From positions 1-9,209 of the forward strand of contig RGCY01000035.1 in the NCBI GenBank assembly GCA_009918865.1: DNA of 9,209 bases, written 5' to 3'. The DNA comes from Actinomycetota bacterium. GTDB lineage: Bacteria; Actinomycetota; Actinomycetes; S36-B12; UBA5976. The position numbers and the translations under genes were made by a program. This document shows, piece by piece, positions 1 through 6,098 of this stretch (positions are counted from its first letter, which is position 1; every line of letters starts with the position of its first letter). The notes under the pieces were generated by a model, which was not told the DNA's origin, ran no database searches, and saw only the letters and a list, made by a program, of their open reading frames with translations.

Positions 1-474
1 TACGACCCGTAGCTTGCCGCTCATTCGCAGCATGTAGGTGCCAGCCGGTTGCAGATCGTCGATTTCCTTGATCTTGCCGGTGGCCATAAGCGAAGCGGTT
101 TCTACCGGTCCCATCACCAAGCCTTGCAGGCGGCCGGAACGGCCTAGCTCCTCGCCTCGTGCGATCCATTGAAGTACCGCGTTACCGGATGTGGCAGAAG
201 CCTTGCCGATTTCGCAGCGTTCTAGATCAAAGCCGCCCAGGTCGACCACCCCAATCACGCCAGCAGTAAGCTGCTTGGCAGGATCGGTGACAGACTCAAA
301 ACGCAGGCTCAGGCCGCACACGACGGCGGCGCGCCGCAATATGCCAATGTCACCGATCAGCACGGTACGGCATACTCCAGCCAGTTCGGTTGCGGCCGCA
401 GTTCGCAAGCAGACCTCAGGTCCGACGCCGGCGGGATCGCCGATCATCATTCCGACCACGGGTAGTTGACTCAT
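1..474 (-). CDS. PdxA-family dehydrogenase, probable TphB-like cis-dihydrodiol dehydrogenase (5' part, cut by window edge)
   Basis: An open frame reads leftwards from an ATG at 474-472 to the window edge with no stop, giving 158 residues of a protein whose family is usually about 320-340 long. The N-terminus carries the PdxA signature GDPAGVGPE (residues 12-20), and a second PdxA-like stretch, MGPVETASL (121-129), aligns with the TAPI.K..L region. Classical PdxA oxidises and decarboxylates 4-phosphohydroxythreonine in vitamin B6 synthesis. The paralogue TphB of the terephthalate pathway oxidises and decarboxylates a carboxylated cis-dihydrodiol. Last place in an operon with a Rieske dioxygenase favours the TphB-like role (inference). 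The His-Thr-Glu motif that follows this region in classical PdxA is not visible: the sequence here is PAGTYMLRMSG, which argues against a B6 role. A ribosome site (AGGTG) lies just upstream, 25 bp after the hydrolase stop. The C-terminal metal ligands lie outside the window. The family is fairly sure; the substrate is not. Confidence 0.8.
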   Translation of the reverse strand, partial: MSQLPVVGMMIGDPAGVGPEVCLRTAAATELAGVCRTVLIGDIGILRRAAVVCGLSLRFESVTDPAKQLTAGVIGVVDLGGFDLERCEIGKASATSGNAVLQWIARGEELGRSGRLQGLVMGPVETASLMATGKIKEIDDLQPAGTYMLRMSGKLRVV

Positions 475-499
475 GGCTGGCACCTATTTGCTTTATCGT

Positions 500-1324
500 T
501 CACGATGCGAAGAAGTCCATCACCAATGACAAAAACTGGTTTTTGCGCTCAATCTGGGTCCAGTGACCGCACTCACCAAAGACATGCAGATCAGAGTGCT
601 TCAACAGCGAATGCAGTGTCAGGCTGTTAGACAAAGGCACGATCTGATCGTCGCGCCCATGGATCACGAGCGCACGCTGAGTGATCTTGCGAATGTCCGC
701 TTCGGGCGTAGCCAATGCCTTTGCGTGGCGCTGGCGCGGCGCCGCGAACATCTGAGAGTAAGTCTCGTGAAAGCCGCTTCGAATACTAGCTTCGTAACGC
801 GACTTGACCAAGTCATCGGTGATGATGCTGGTGTCATAGGCAAAGGTCATGGCTATTTTGCGCATGTTCTCCATCGACGGTTCATAACCCCAAACGGCGT
901 CCAGCCCCGGAGTCACCTCGAAATCGACGCCGGCGGCACCCATCAACACAAAGCGGTCCACCCGTTCCGGATGGCGCGCCGTCAGAGCCAGGGTCAGCGC
1001 GCCGCCGAATGAGTTACCCACGAAGCGGGCCTTTTTCACGCCTACTGCATCCATCCACTCGATCAGGTGACGGACCCAAAAGTCAAGGTTGTAGACGGCG
1101 TCGGACTTGCGCTCGGTATACCCGAAGCCAGCAATATCGGGTGCCAAAACGCGGTATTTCTCGGCCAGAACCGGAATCGACAGGCGCCAATTGGCATAAG
1201 CCGTGACCCCGGGACCAGAGCCGTGAATCAAGATCACCGGCTCGCCAGCCCCGGACTCAAGGTAATTAGTTTGTAGCCCGGCCGCGCCTATGAATTGGCC
1301 AATTTCATTATTGGTATTCGACAT
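500..1324 (-). CDS. meta-cleavage product hydrolase, alpha/beta fold (DmpD/XylF-like 2-hydroxymuconate semialdehyde hydrolase)
   Basis: This 274-residue protein has the usual length for C-C bond hydrolases of meta-cleavage pathways. Visible landmarks are the oxyanion-hole segment HGSGPGVTAYANW (34-46), the nucleophile elbow GNSFGG with Ser105, the triad acid in GRDDQIVP (Asp226) and the triad base in CGHWTQIE (His254). The segments GLDAVWGY, YEASIRSGFHE and MFAAPRQRH closely resemble what I recall of DmpD/XylF, which hydrolyse 2-hydroxymuconate semialdehyde or its methyl ketone analogues to 2-hydroxypenta-2,4-dienoate and a short acid. The enzyme is cytosolic. The ATG at 1324 has a GGAG 6 bp upstream and lies 20 bp after the beta-subunit stop, so the gene is cotranscribed with the dioxygenase. 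Its product is the substrate of the hydratase beginning at 8752. If the pathway substrate has a side chain, the acid released would differ from formate; the sequence alone does not settle this. Confidence 0.92.
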   Translation of the reverse strand: MSNTNNEIGQFIGAAGLQTNYLESGAGEPVILIHGSGPGVTAYANWRLSIPVLAEKYRVLAPDIAGFGYTERKSDAVYNLDFWVRHLIEWMDAVGVKKARFVGNSFGGALTLALTARHPERVDRFVLMGAAGVDFEVTPGLDAVWGYEPSMENMRKIAMTFAYDTSIITDDLVKSRYEASIRSGFHETYSQMFAAPRQRHAKALATPEADIRKITQRALVIHGRDDQIVPLSNSLTLHSLLKHSDLHVFGECGHWTQIERKNQFLSLVMDFFAS

Positions 1325-1344
1325 TTTGTTCTCCGTAAGGTGGT

Positions 1345-1842
1345 TTAGATGATAAAAGTCAAGTTCGGCATCGGGATATCGTGGTTGGCAAGGTATACGT
1401 GTTTTTCACGCATGCGAAGCTCGCCATTCTGACGCGCCAGTAAGTGCGTTTGACGACCGGCGAATGTAAGCTGGCGGCCAGCGCGGACCTCGGTCAGGTT
1501 AAATCGCGAGGTCACGCAGCCACCGTGATCTGCATCCCACTGTTGGAGTACGACGTTGCCAATCACCCGGCTCAGACGCGACTTTGGGTTCTGAGCGTGA
1601 GCGAATTTGGTGCCAAGGCGAAACAGGCGCTCGTCGAGCTCCGGCCGGTTGTCGTTGATCAAGGCGATTTTGCGACCGATGGCCTGCTCGTCGCTATTGC
1701 AGGGCACCCAGTAAAGAAGTTCCTCAGTCCACAGCGCAAACCACTCCTTGTACAGGTGTTGGTCTGCGAGTTCGGCCTCACGGAACAAGAACAGTTCCAC
1801 TTCCCGTAAGGCGGACCATTGGGTCAGTTTTTGATTGTCCAT
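1345..1842 (-). CDS. aromatic ring-hydroxylating dioxygenase, beta (small) subunit
   Basis: This 165-residue protein has the length of the small subunits of Rieske ring-hydroxylating oxygenases, which have an NTF2/SnoaL-like fold and build the alpha3beta3 hexamer without carrying redox centres. The family-typical block RLFRLGTKFAHAQNPKSRLSRVIGNV is visible at about residues 72-97, preceded by the acidic and aromatic segment EWFALWTEELLYWVPC and followed by SRFNLTEVRAGRQLTFAGRQTHLL. The start at 1842 has a GGAG 7 bp upstream, sitting directly after the alpha-subunit stop with a 16-bp gap, as expected for two subunits made in equal amounts. No truncation or frameshift is seen. It resembles benzoate/anthranilate-type beta subunits in general; the specific substrate class cannot be told from this subunit. 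Confidence 0.93.
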   Translation of the reverse strand: MDNQKLTQWSALREVELFLFREAELADQHLYKEWFALWTEELLYWVPCNSDEQAIGRKIALINDNRPELDERLFRLGTKFAHAQNPKSRLSRVIGNVVLQQWDADHGGCVTSRFNLTEVRAGRQLTFAGRQTHLLARQNGELRMREKHVYLANHDIPMPNLTFII

Positions 1843-1858
1843 GGGGGGTCTCCAGAAA

Positions 1859-3172
1859 TCATGCCGCTTGTGTCATCAGATGAAGCCAGTACTTCATCTG
1901 GCCACGCTGCGGCACTTCGTCGGTAATTCGGCCCACTACACTCCCATCCGTGTCGACAAATTCGCGATGCATCCCGCGCGAGATTTCGATCCACGGATTT
2001 ACCTCAGCCATCATCCCGCGTTGCACACGTTCAAAGATTTCGGCGTCGTCGGGCGACCCGGAACCTGCCGGACCGTAAAACGATTCGTGCTGGCGTACCC
2101 GCATGGTGTTGATCTCATCACTCACGCCGCCCAAGCGCACCATCGACATCGTCACTTGAGTGATACCCGGGGTGATCGGGGTAATGATCCGCACCTGGTT
2201 ACCAATTAATTGCAGGTTCGGGAAGACGCCCAAGTGCGGGTCGCCCGACAGACTGATCAACAACTCTGCACGTTCTTTACCATAGGCCTTATGCATATCC
2301 TCGACGTACTTGACACCGCCTGCCACTTTGGAAAGAAACTCAGCATGTTTTTTATAACTTTTGAGGCGTTGCGCCCGGAAGTCCAGCATGGCGTGTCCGT
2401 TGCCGTAGTAGCGGGTGAGTGTTAATGCTTCATCACTGAAAGGATCTTCGCGGTGCATTGCGCCAATACCGGATTCGCTATTTCGAGCCCAGCCCGCCAC
2501 GACGGAAGCATGGACAAAATTCGGATGATACCCGTCCATGCCGACCAGCTTCCAGTTTCCCATATATTCGGTCTTGTTTGTTCCTGCGTCGAGGAAAATC
2601 TCACCAGTCGGCGATGCATCTACAAGCATGTCGAATTGTGCTGCGGCACCGCCTAGGAACTCGGCCAGCGACTCGCCTTCCGCCTTGATGCTGGCAAACA
2701 CGAAGCCGCGATGGGATGCTACACGTGGCACTTCGACCAATCCCATGTTTTGGGTCCTGAAGTCTGGGCCGTAGCCCCCCCTCTCGGTGACTTCTGCCAG
2801 TGCTCCAGTCAATTCATAAGTCCAACCATGGTACCAGCAGCGAAACATCCGAGTGTTACCGGACTCGGTCTCTACCACCTGCGCACCGCGGTGGCGGCAG
2901 CGGTTGACTAGAACCCGAACCTTGTTGTCTTTACCACGCACCATTAATACGGGCGTACGACCTATTGGACGCGCTTGGTAGTCGCCCGGTTTTGGCACCT
3001 CGCTCTCATGTCCCACATAGATCCAAGACCGATGAAAAATCCGGTCAATCTCCAAGTCGAAGATGGCTTGATTTGTGTAGGCGCGAGAATGGACTCGGCC
3101 ATCTTGGACTAGCGATTGCAGATTAACATGGGTAATTGCGTGAGCGCTGAGCGGATTTTCGACCTGTTGCAT
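1859..3172 (-). CDS. aromatic ring-hydroxylating dioxygenase, alpha (large, Rieske) subunit
   Basis: This 437-residue protein is the catalytic subunit that adds both atoms of O2 to an aromatic ring to give a cis-dihydrodiol. The Rieske [2Fe-2S] site is complete: Cys92 and His94 in CRHRG, Cys112 and His115 in CWYHGW. The mononuclear iron site is also complete by motif: GNWKLVGMDGYHPNFVH gives bridging Asp213 and ligands His216 and His221, and Asp376 in SPDDAEIFERVQRG fits the carboxylate ligand. Length and motifs resemble the benzoate/anthranilate/p-cumate side of the family rather than the toluene/biphenyl enzymes. No reductase or ferredoxin follows it. The matching electron-transfer proteins are in the divergent operon at 6095-7691. 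The ATG at 3172 has only a weak purine-rich (GAAAG) ribosome site. It lies 44 bp after the receptor gene. The substrate is not determined. Confidence 0.95.
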   Translation of the reverse strand: MQQVENPLSAHAITHVNLQSLVQDGRVHSRAYTNQAIFDLEIDRIFHRSWIYVGHESEVPKPGDYQARPIGRTPVLMVRGKDNKVRVLVNRCRHRGAQVVETESGNTRMFRCWYHGWTYELTGALAEVTERGGYGPDFRTQNMGLVEVPRVASHRGFVFASIKAEGESLAEFLGGAAAQFDMLVDASPTGEIFLDAGTNKTEYMGNWKLVGMDGYHPNFVHASVVAGWARNSESGIGAMHREDPFSDEALTLTRYYGNGHAMLDFRAQRLKSYKKHAEFLSKVAGGVKYVEDMHKAYGKERAELLISLSGDPHLGVFPNLQLIGNQVRIITPITPGITQVTMSMVRLGGVSDEINTMRVRQHESFYGPAGSGSPDDAEIFERVQRGMMAEVNPWIEISRGMHREFVDTDGSVVGRITDEVPQRGQMKYWLHLMTQAA

Positions 3173-3216
3173 TTGGAGCTTTCAGGAAATAAAATGGTAA
3201 ATTGAAAAAACTGGCC

Positions 3217-4194
3217 TTATTCCGGCTGAATTCCGGCGATACGGACCACCGACTCATAGCGCGCTACATCACGCTGAACGGTTTCGGCCAGTGCTGCAGC
3301 ACCCCCAAGTTTCGGAGGCTCAACACCAGCAGCGTTGAGTTTGGCAACAATATCCGGCATCGCCAATACCTTTGCAATCGCGGCAGCCAGTCTGTCAATC
3401 ACCAGTTTAGGGGTGCCGAAGGGCACGAACAACGCGTTCTCTCCAGGAAAATGGAAGTCTTTTAGTCCTGCATCGCCCATGGGCGGAAACTGCGGCAGGA
3501 TGGTCATGCGCTCCCGGGTGTTTCCCGCAATAACTTTTATCCGGCCCTCTTTCGCGAACCCCACGATCGAGTTGTAGGCTGCAATAGCCATGTCCACCTG
3601 GCCGCCCACCAAGGCTGGAACCGACTGACCGGTTCCTTTGTATGGCACGTGGAGGATGTTGAGTCCGAGTTCGCTCTTGAAAGCCTCCATGCTGAGGTGG
3701 TGCAGGCTGCCAATGCCAGAGGATCCATATGTGTAAGCGCCTGGTTTGGCCTTGATGGCTGCTACCAACTCGTTCAAATTTGATGCAGGAAACTTACCGA
3801 ACACGCACAGATACAAAGCCGAGTACGAGGCAATGGATACTGGAGCCATGTCTTTTTGGAAGTTGTGCGGTAGTTTGGCTCTGGTCACACGATTGACCGC
3901 CCAGTGAGCAGCATCGGCCATCAATAGCGTATGACCGTCTGCGGCGCCGTTGCGCACGACTTCGATTGCAGCTATCCCGCTGGAACCGGAAATATTTTCC
4001 ACCAAAACCGACTGACCCAATTCAGAGCCTAATTGCAGAGTCAGGATTCGTGCCACCGTATCTGGTGAGCCGCCAGCGGCGTAGGGAACGACGATACGTA
4101 TCGGCTTTGCCGGAAAATTTTGTGCCTGCACCGATGTTCCGGTGAGACCAAGCGCAGCCAGCGACATCTGCCCTAAAACCTGCCTTCGTTTCAT
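3217..4194 (-). CDS. Bug/TctC-family tripartite tricarboxylate transport periplasmic receptor
   Basis: This 325-residue protein has an N-terminal export signal: MKRR, then a hydrophobic core MSLAALGLTG, with probable cleavage after VQA at residue 24. The twin arginine leaves Tat export possible. The mature part has the Bug-family landmarks PIRIVVPYAAGGSPDTVAR (31-49), YGSSGIGSLHH and HVPYKGTGQSVPALVGGQVDMA. These periplasmic binding proteins capture small, usually carboxylated, organic acids; TphC, the terephthalate receptor of Comamonas, is a family member linked to aromatic breakdown. No TctA or TctB membrane genes are in the window, so the receptor probably uses a permease coded elsewhere, as many Bug proteins do. 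It is the first gene of the minus-strand operon and faces the regulator across the control region. An alternative role is extracytoplasmic sensing. The ligand is inferred only from context. Confidence 0.92.
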   Translation of the reverse strand: MKRRQVLGQMSLAALGLTGTSVQAQNFPAKPIRIVVPYAAGGSPDTVARILTLQLGSELGQSVLVENISGSSGIAAIEVVRNGAADGHTLLMADAAHWAVNRVTRAKLPHNFQKDMAPVSIASYSALYLCVFGKFPASNLNELVAAIKAKPGAYTYGSSGIGSLHHLSMEAFKSELGLNILHVPYKGTGQSVPALVGGQVDMAIAAYNSIVGFAKEGRIKVIAGNTRERMTILPQFPPMGDAGLKDFHFPGENALFVPFGTPKLVIDRLAAAIAKVLAMPDIVAKLNAAGVEPPKLGGAAALAETVQRDVARYESVVRIAGIQPE

Positions 4195-4210
4195 AAATTT
4201 GTCTTTGATG

Positions 4211-4239
4211 TTTAAACGATTAACGTTGAACTACTTCAA
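4211..4239 (-). promoter_or_regulatory. candidate sigma-70 promoter for the receptor-dioxygenase operon
   Basis: Read on the minus strand, TTGAAG (4239-4234) and TTTAAA (4216-4211) are separated by exactly 17 bp, and each matches 4 of 6 consensus bases. It is the best-spaced pair I could find upstream of the receptor gene, but in such AT-rich DNA matches of this quality arise by chance. The -35 element lies inside the candidate operator at 4226-4239, which would let the regulator block polymerase. Confidence 0.3.
4226..4239. promoter_or_regulatory. candidate MarR operator, site A
   Basis: The 14-mer TTGAACTACTTCAA is a perfect 5-bp inverted repeat (TTGAA and TTCAA) around a 4-bp spacer, similar in size to MarR-family sites. 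A related site lies at 4367-4380, matching at 10 of 14 positions. In addition, TACTTCAAT (4232-4240) recurs as its exact reverse complement ATTGAAGTA at 4366-4374. Binding is inferred from symmetry, repetition and position only. Confidence 0.4.
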
Positions 4240-4322
4240 TAGTTGCAATATTATTGGTATCAAAATTTTTTAATAAAAGCGGGTTTACCCCTTATTTCAT
4301 TTGAAAAAAGAAAAAAAATAAT

Positions 4323-4350
4323 TTCTGATCTTGTTTTTTTGTTCCATAAT
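4323..4350 (+). promoter_or_regulatory. weak candidate promoter for the MarR-led operon
   Basis: CATAAT at 4345-4350 matches the -10 consensus at 5 of 6 bases and would give a leader of roughly 20 nt before the GTG at 4377. No good -35 box is correctly spaced (TTCTGA at 4323-4328 is poor). An alternative pair is TTGAAA (4301-4306) with TCTGAT (4324-4329) at 17-bp spacing. Confidence 0.25.
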
Positions 4351-4366
4351 CAAGATTGTTAAAAAA

Positions 4367-4380
4367 TTGAAGTACTGTGA
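4367..4380. promoter_or_regulatory. candidate MarR operator, site B, overlapping the regulator start codon
   Basis: TTGAAGTACTGTGA matches site A at 10 of 14 positions in the same orientation, but its right arm is degenerate. It covers the GTG start codon (4377-4379) of the MarR gene and lies downstream of the candidate -10 box, so binding would act as a roadblock and give autoregulation. It is weaker than site A as a palindrome. Confidence 0.3.
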
Positions 4381-4982
4381 AGAAATCCTTTCAACCGACA
4401 CCATTTGACAGAGCTGAGGCCGCAACTTCTGCACCTGAGGATTCGCCGTTAACCCATCTTAGCGACCAGGTTATGGTCGCTGCTGCCCTTGATAAGGCGT
4501 TAGACGGTACTGCCCTTTGGGTGCTTCTAGGGCTGTACCGTGCCTATGCAATACTTGATCGCGACCAAGCTGAGGAATTGGCCTGCATTGGCCTATCGCC
4601 GCTACAGTTCAATATCCTCACCGTGCTGCAGCGCACTGGCCAACCCACCACTATGGGTGCCCTAGCTGGCATGCTGGTGGTGAAGCCAACAAACCTTTCG
4701 GGCAATATCAATTTTTTGATCGAACGAGGTCTGGTCAAGCGCGAGCTCAACCCGGCGGATCAGCGCTGGCTGCTGGCTGTGTTGACGACTCAGGGAAAGG
4801 AGTTCCTTGCCGAACACTTACCTGATCACTGGCGGAGGCTGGAGCGGCTGATGTACGGGCTTTCGCGTGAGATGCGAATCCAGTTGGTCAGTTTGCTCAG
4901 GGAGTTGCTCGTCTCAATTGAAGATGAGCAGGCACGCGGTCGAGCCGCAGATAAAAGCGAGAAGAAATCCCGCGCGGCCTGA
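4377..4982 (+). CDS. MarR-family transcriptional regulator
   Basis: This 201-residue protein has a central winged helix-turn-helix of MarR type: LSPLQFNILTVLQ (73-85), the recognition region TTMGALAGMLVVKPTNLSGNINFLIERGLV (91-120) and the wing with the family-typical D-x-R segment PADQRWLLAVLTTQG (126-140). Flanking helices should form the dimer interface. The C-terminal tail is rich in charged residues (ARGRAADKSEKKSRAA) and probably disordered. The start is the GTG at 4377, the first start after an in-frame TGA at 4368. An ATG about 95 bp further in would also leave the DNA-binding domain intact, and neither has a strong ribosome site. MarR proteins in aromatic clusters usually repress until a substrate or CoA ester binds. 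Its place beside the divergent promoters suggests it controls both operons. The effector is unknown. Confidence 0.9.
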   Translation: MKKSFQPTPFDRAEAATSAPEDSPLTHLSDQVMVAAALDKALDGTALWVLLGLYRAYAILDRDQAEELACIGLSPLQFNILTVLQRTGQPTTMGALAGMLVVKPTNLSGNINFLIERGLVKRELNPADQRWLLAVLTTQGKEFLAEHLPDHWRRLERLMYGLSREMRIQLVSLLRELLVSIEDEQARGRAADKSEKKSRAA

Positions 4983-5027
4983 CCTTGGCGCCGGCACCGT
5001 ACCAACCAGTAACGCTAGAAAGCATCT

Positions 5028-6098
5028 ATGGCAGAAATTCTCGGACTTGGTCTGTCCCACTATCCACCCTTGTCGTCCCCAGACGCGGCGATGGCAAATA
5101 TATTGCGCATGACGCTGGCCGATCCTGGTATTCCAAGTGAGGTAAAGTTGCCCGACAATTGGCCGGAGGCTGCAAAAGCCGAGTGGGGCAGCGACCAAGG
5201 CTTGGCGGCCGCTGCTGCCCATCGCGCTGCCTTGGTGGAACAGTTCCGCAAGGTGCGAAAAGCGCTTGATGACTTTAACCCCGATGTGGTACTGATCTGG
5301 GGCGACGACCAGTACGAGAATTTCAAGGAAGACGTGATCCCACCGTTCACCGTCTGCGCCTATGACGACATGGACCTCTACCCGTGGCGGCACGCTATGG
5401 GATCCTCCATGATGAGCGGCAAACCGAATGCGTGGGGGGAGGGCGCGGACAAGTGCTACCGGCTTCGCGGACGACGAGATATTGCCAAGCACCTAGCCAG
5501 CGGCCTGATTGAAGCTAACTTTGACACGGCATATGCTTACATGCCGCTTCACCATGAGAGCTTGGCCCATGCTTTCACAAACGCTATTTTGTACCTGGAC
5601 TATGACCGTGTGGGATGGGACTATCCCACCATTGCTGTTCCAATCAACTGCTATGGTCGCAAAGTGATCTCGGCGCGTGGTTTTATGACCGATTTCGGGA
5701 AACAGACCGAGCCAGACCCACCCGGGCCATCTCCAAAGCGATGCATGGATATGGGCGCTGCCACTGCGCGCATCCTGCGCGATTCGCCATGGCGCGTGGC
5801 TGTGATGGCGTCTTCCAGCTGGTCGCACGCGTTCCTTTGCGACCACACATGGCGTCTTCGCCCGGACACCACGGCTGACCGTAACCTTTACCGTGCCCTG
5901 CTAGAAGGCGATTACGCCAGCTGGCGTAACTCCCGAACCGAGGACTTCGAGGCCGCAGGCCAGCAGGAACTGCTGAACTGGTGCCCGATGCTGGGCGCGA
6001 TGGAGGAGCTTGGAGCCAAGCTCGACTGGAGCAATTTTATTGAGACCAACATCTTCAACTCCAACAAGGTATTTGCTGTCTTTCATCAGACTAAATGA
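5028..6098 (+). CDS. class III extradiol ring-cleavage dioxygenase (LigB/MhpB superfamily) with an atypical metal site
   Basis: This 356-residue protein belongs to the LigB fold, non-heme Fe(II) enzymes that cut a catechol ring next to its hydroxyls to give a muconate semialdehyde. By hand alignment with remembered LigB and MhpB, His11 in LGLSHYPP is the first metal ligand, Glu314 in AAGQQELLNW the third, and His176 (MPLHHES) and His267 (SSSWSHAFL) are the catalytic histidines. The second ligand differs: PDVVLIWGDDQYENF (85-99) aligns without gaps to the NDH/PDH segments, placing Gln95 on the metal-binding His. The protein combines regions that in some relatives are split into two subunits and is longer than LigB (about 300 residues). 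Only a weak ribosome site (GAAAG) precedes the ATG, 45 bp after the MarR stop. The stop overlaps the next start. Substrate inferred: a dihydroxybenzoate, since a decarboxylase for the ring-fission product follows. Confidence 0.85.
   Translation: MAEILGLGLSHYPPLSSPDAAMANILRMTLADPGIPSEVKLPDNWPEAAKAEWGSDQGLAAAAAHRAALVEQFRKVRKALDDFNPDVVLIWGDDQYENFKEDVIPPFTVCAYDDMDLYPWRHAMGSSMMSGKPNAWGEGADKCYRLRGRRDIAKHLASGLIEANFDTAYAYMPLHHESLAHAFTNAILYLDYDRVGWDYPTIAVPINCYGRKVISARGFMTDFGKQTEPDPPGPSPKRCMDMGAATARILRDSPWRVAVMASSSWSHAFLCDHTWRLRPDTTADRNLYRALLEGDYASWRNSRTEDFEAAGQQELLNWCPMLGAMEELGAKLDWSNFIETNIFNSNKVFAVFHQTK

Larger units (their letters stand above)
4195..4376. promoter_or_regulatory. divergent control region between the two catabolic operons
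   Basis: These 182 bp lie between the divergent receptor and MarR genes and are strikingly AT-rich compared with the flanking coding sequence, with A and T runs near 4265-4275 and 4302-4340. The region must hold the promoters of both operons. It contains two related candidate operators at its two ends (annotated separately), an 11-bp palindrome CAATATTATTG at 4246-4256 and a 10-bp palindrome GGGTTTACCC at 4281-4290. No small gene or RNA gene was recognised here. Confidence 0.75.

Noticed and set aside
563..1012. 149-codon plus-strand frame inside the hydrolase gene
   Set aside because: Antisense to an alpha/beta hydrolase with an intact catalytic triad; no domain or start signal is visible.
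4281..4290. GGGTTTACCC palindrome as a transcription terminator
   Set aside because: The stem is only four base pairs, it lacks a following T run on either strand, and it lies between divergent genes where no terminator is needed. It is at most an accessory protein-binding site.
4983..5027. Possible terminator or promoter between the MarR and extradiol genes
   Set aside because: Only the short GC palindrome GGCGCC is present, with no long stem, T run or convincing -35/-10 pair, so cotranscription is the simpler reading.
4914..5492. 192-codon open frame on the minus strand across the MarR/extradiol junction
   Set aside because: It lies antisense to two genes with clear family motifs, shows no recognisable domain and has no plausible ribosome site. 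It is a by-product of codon bias.
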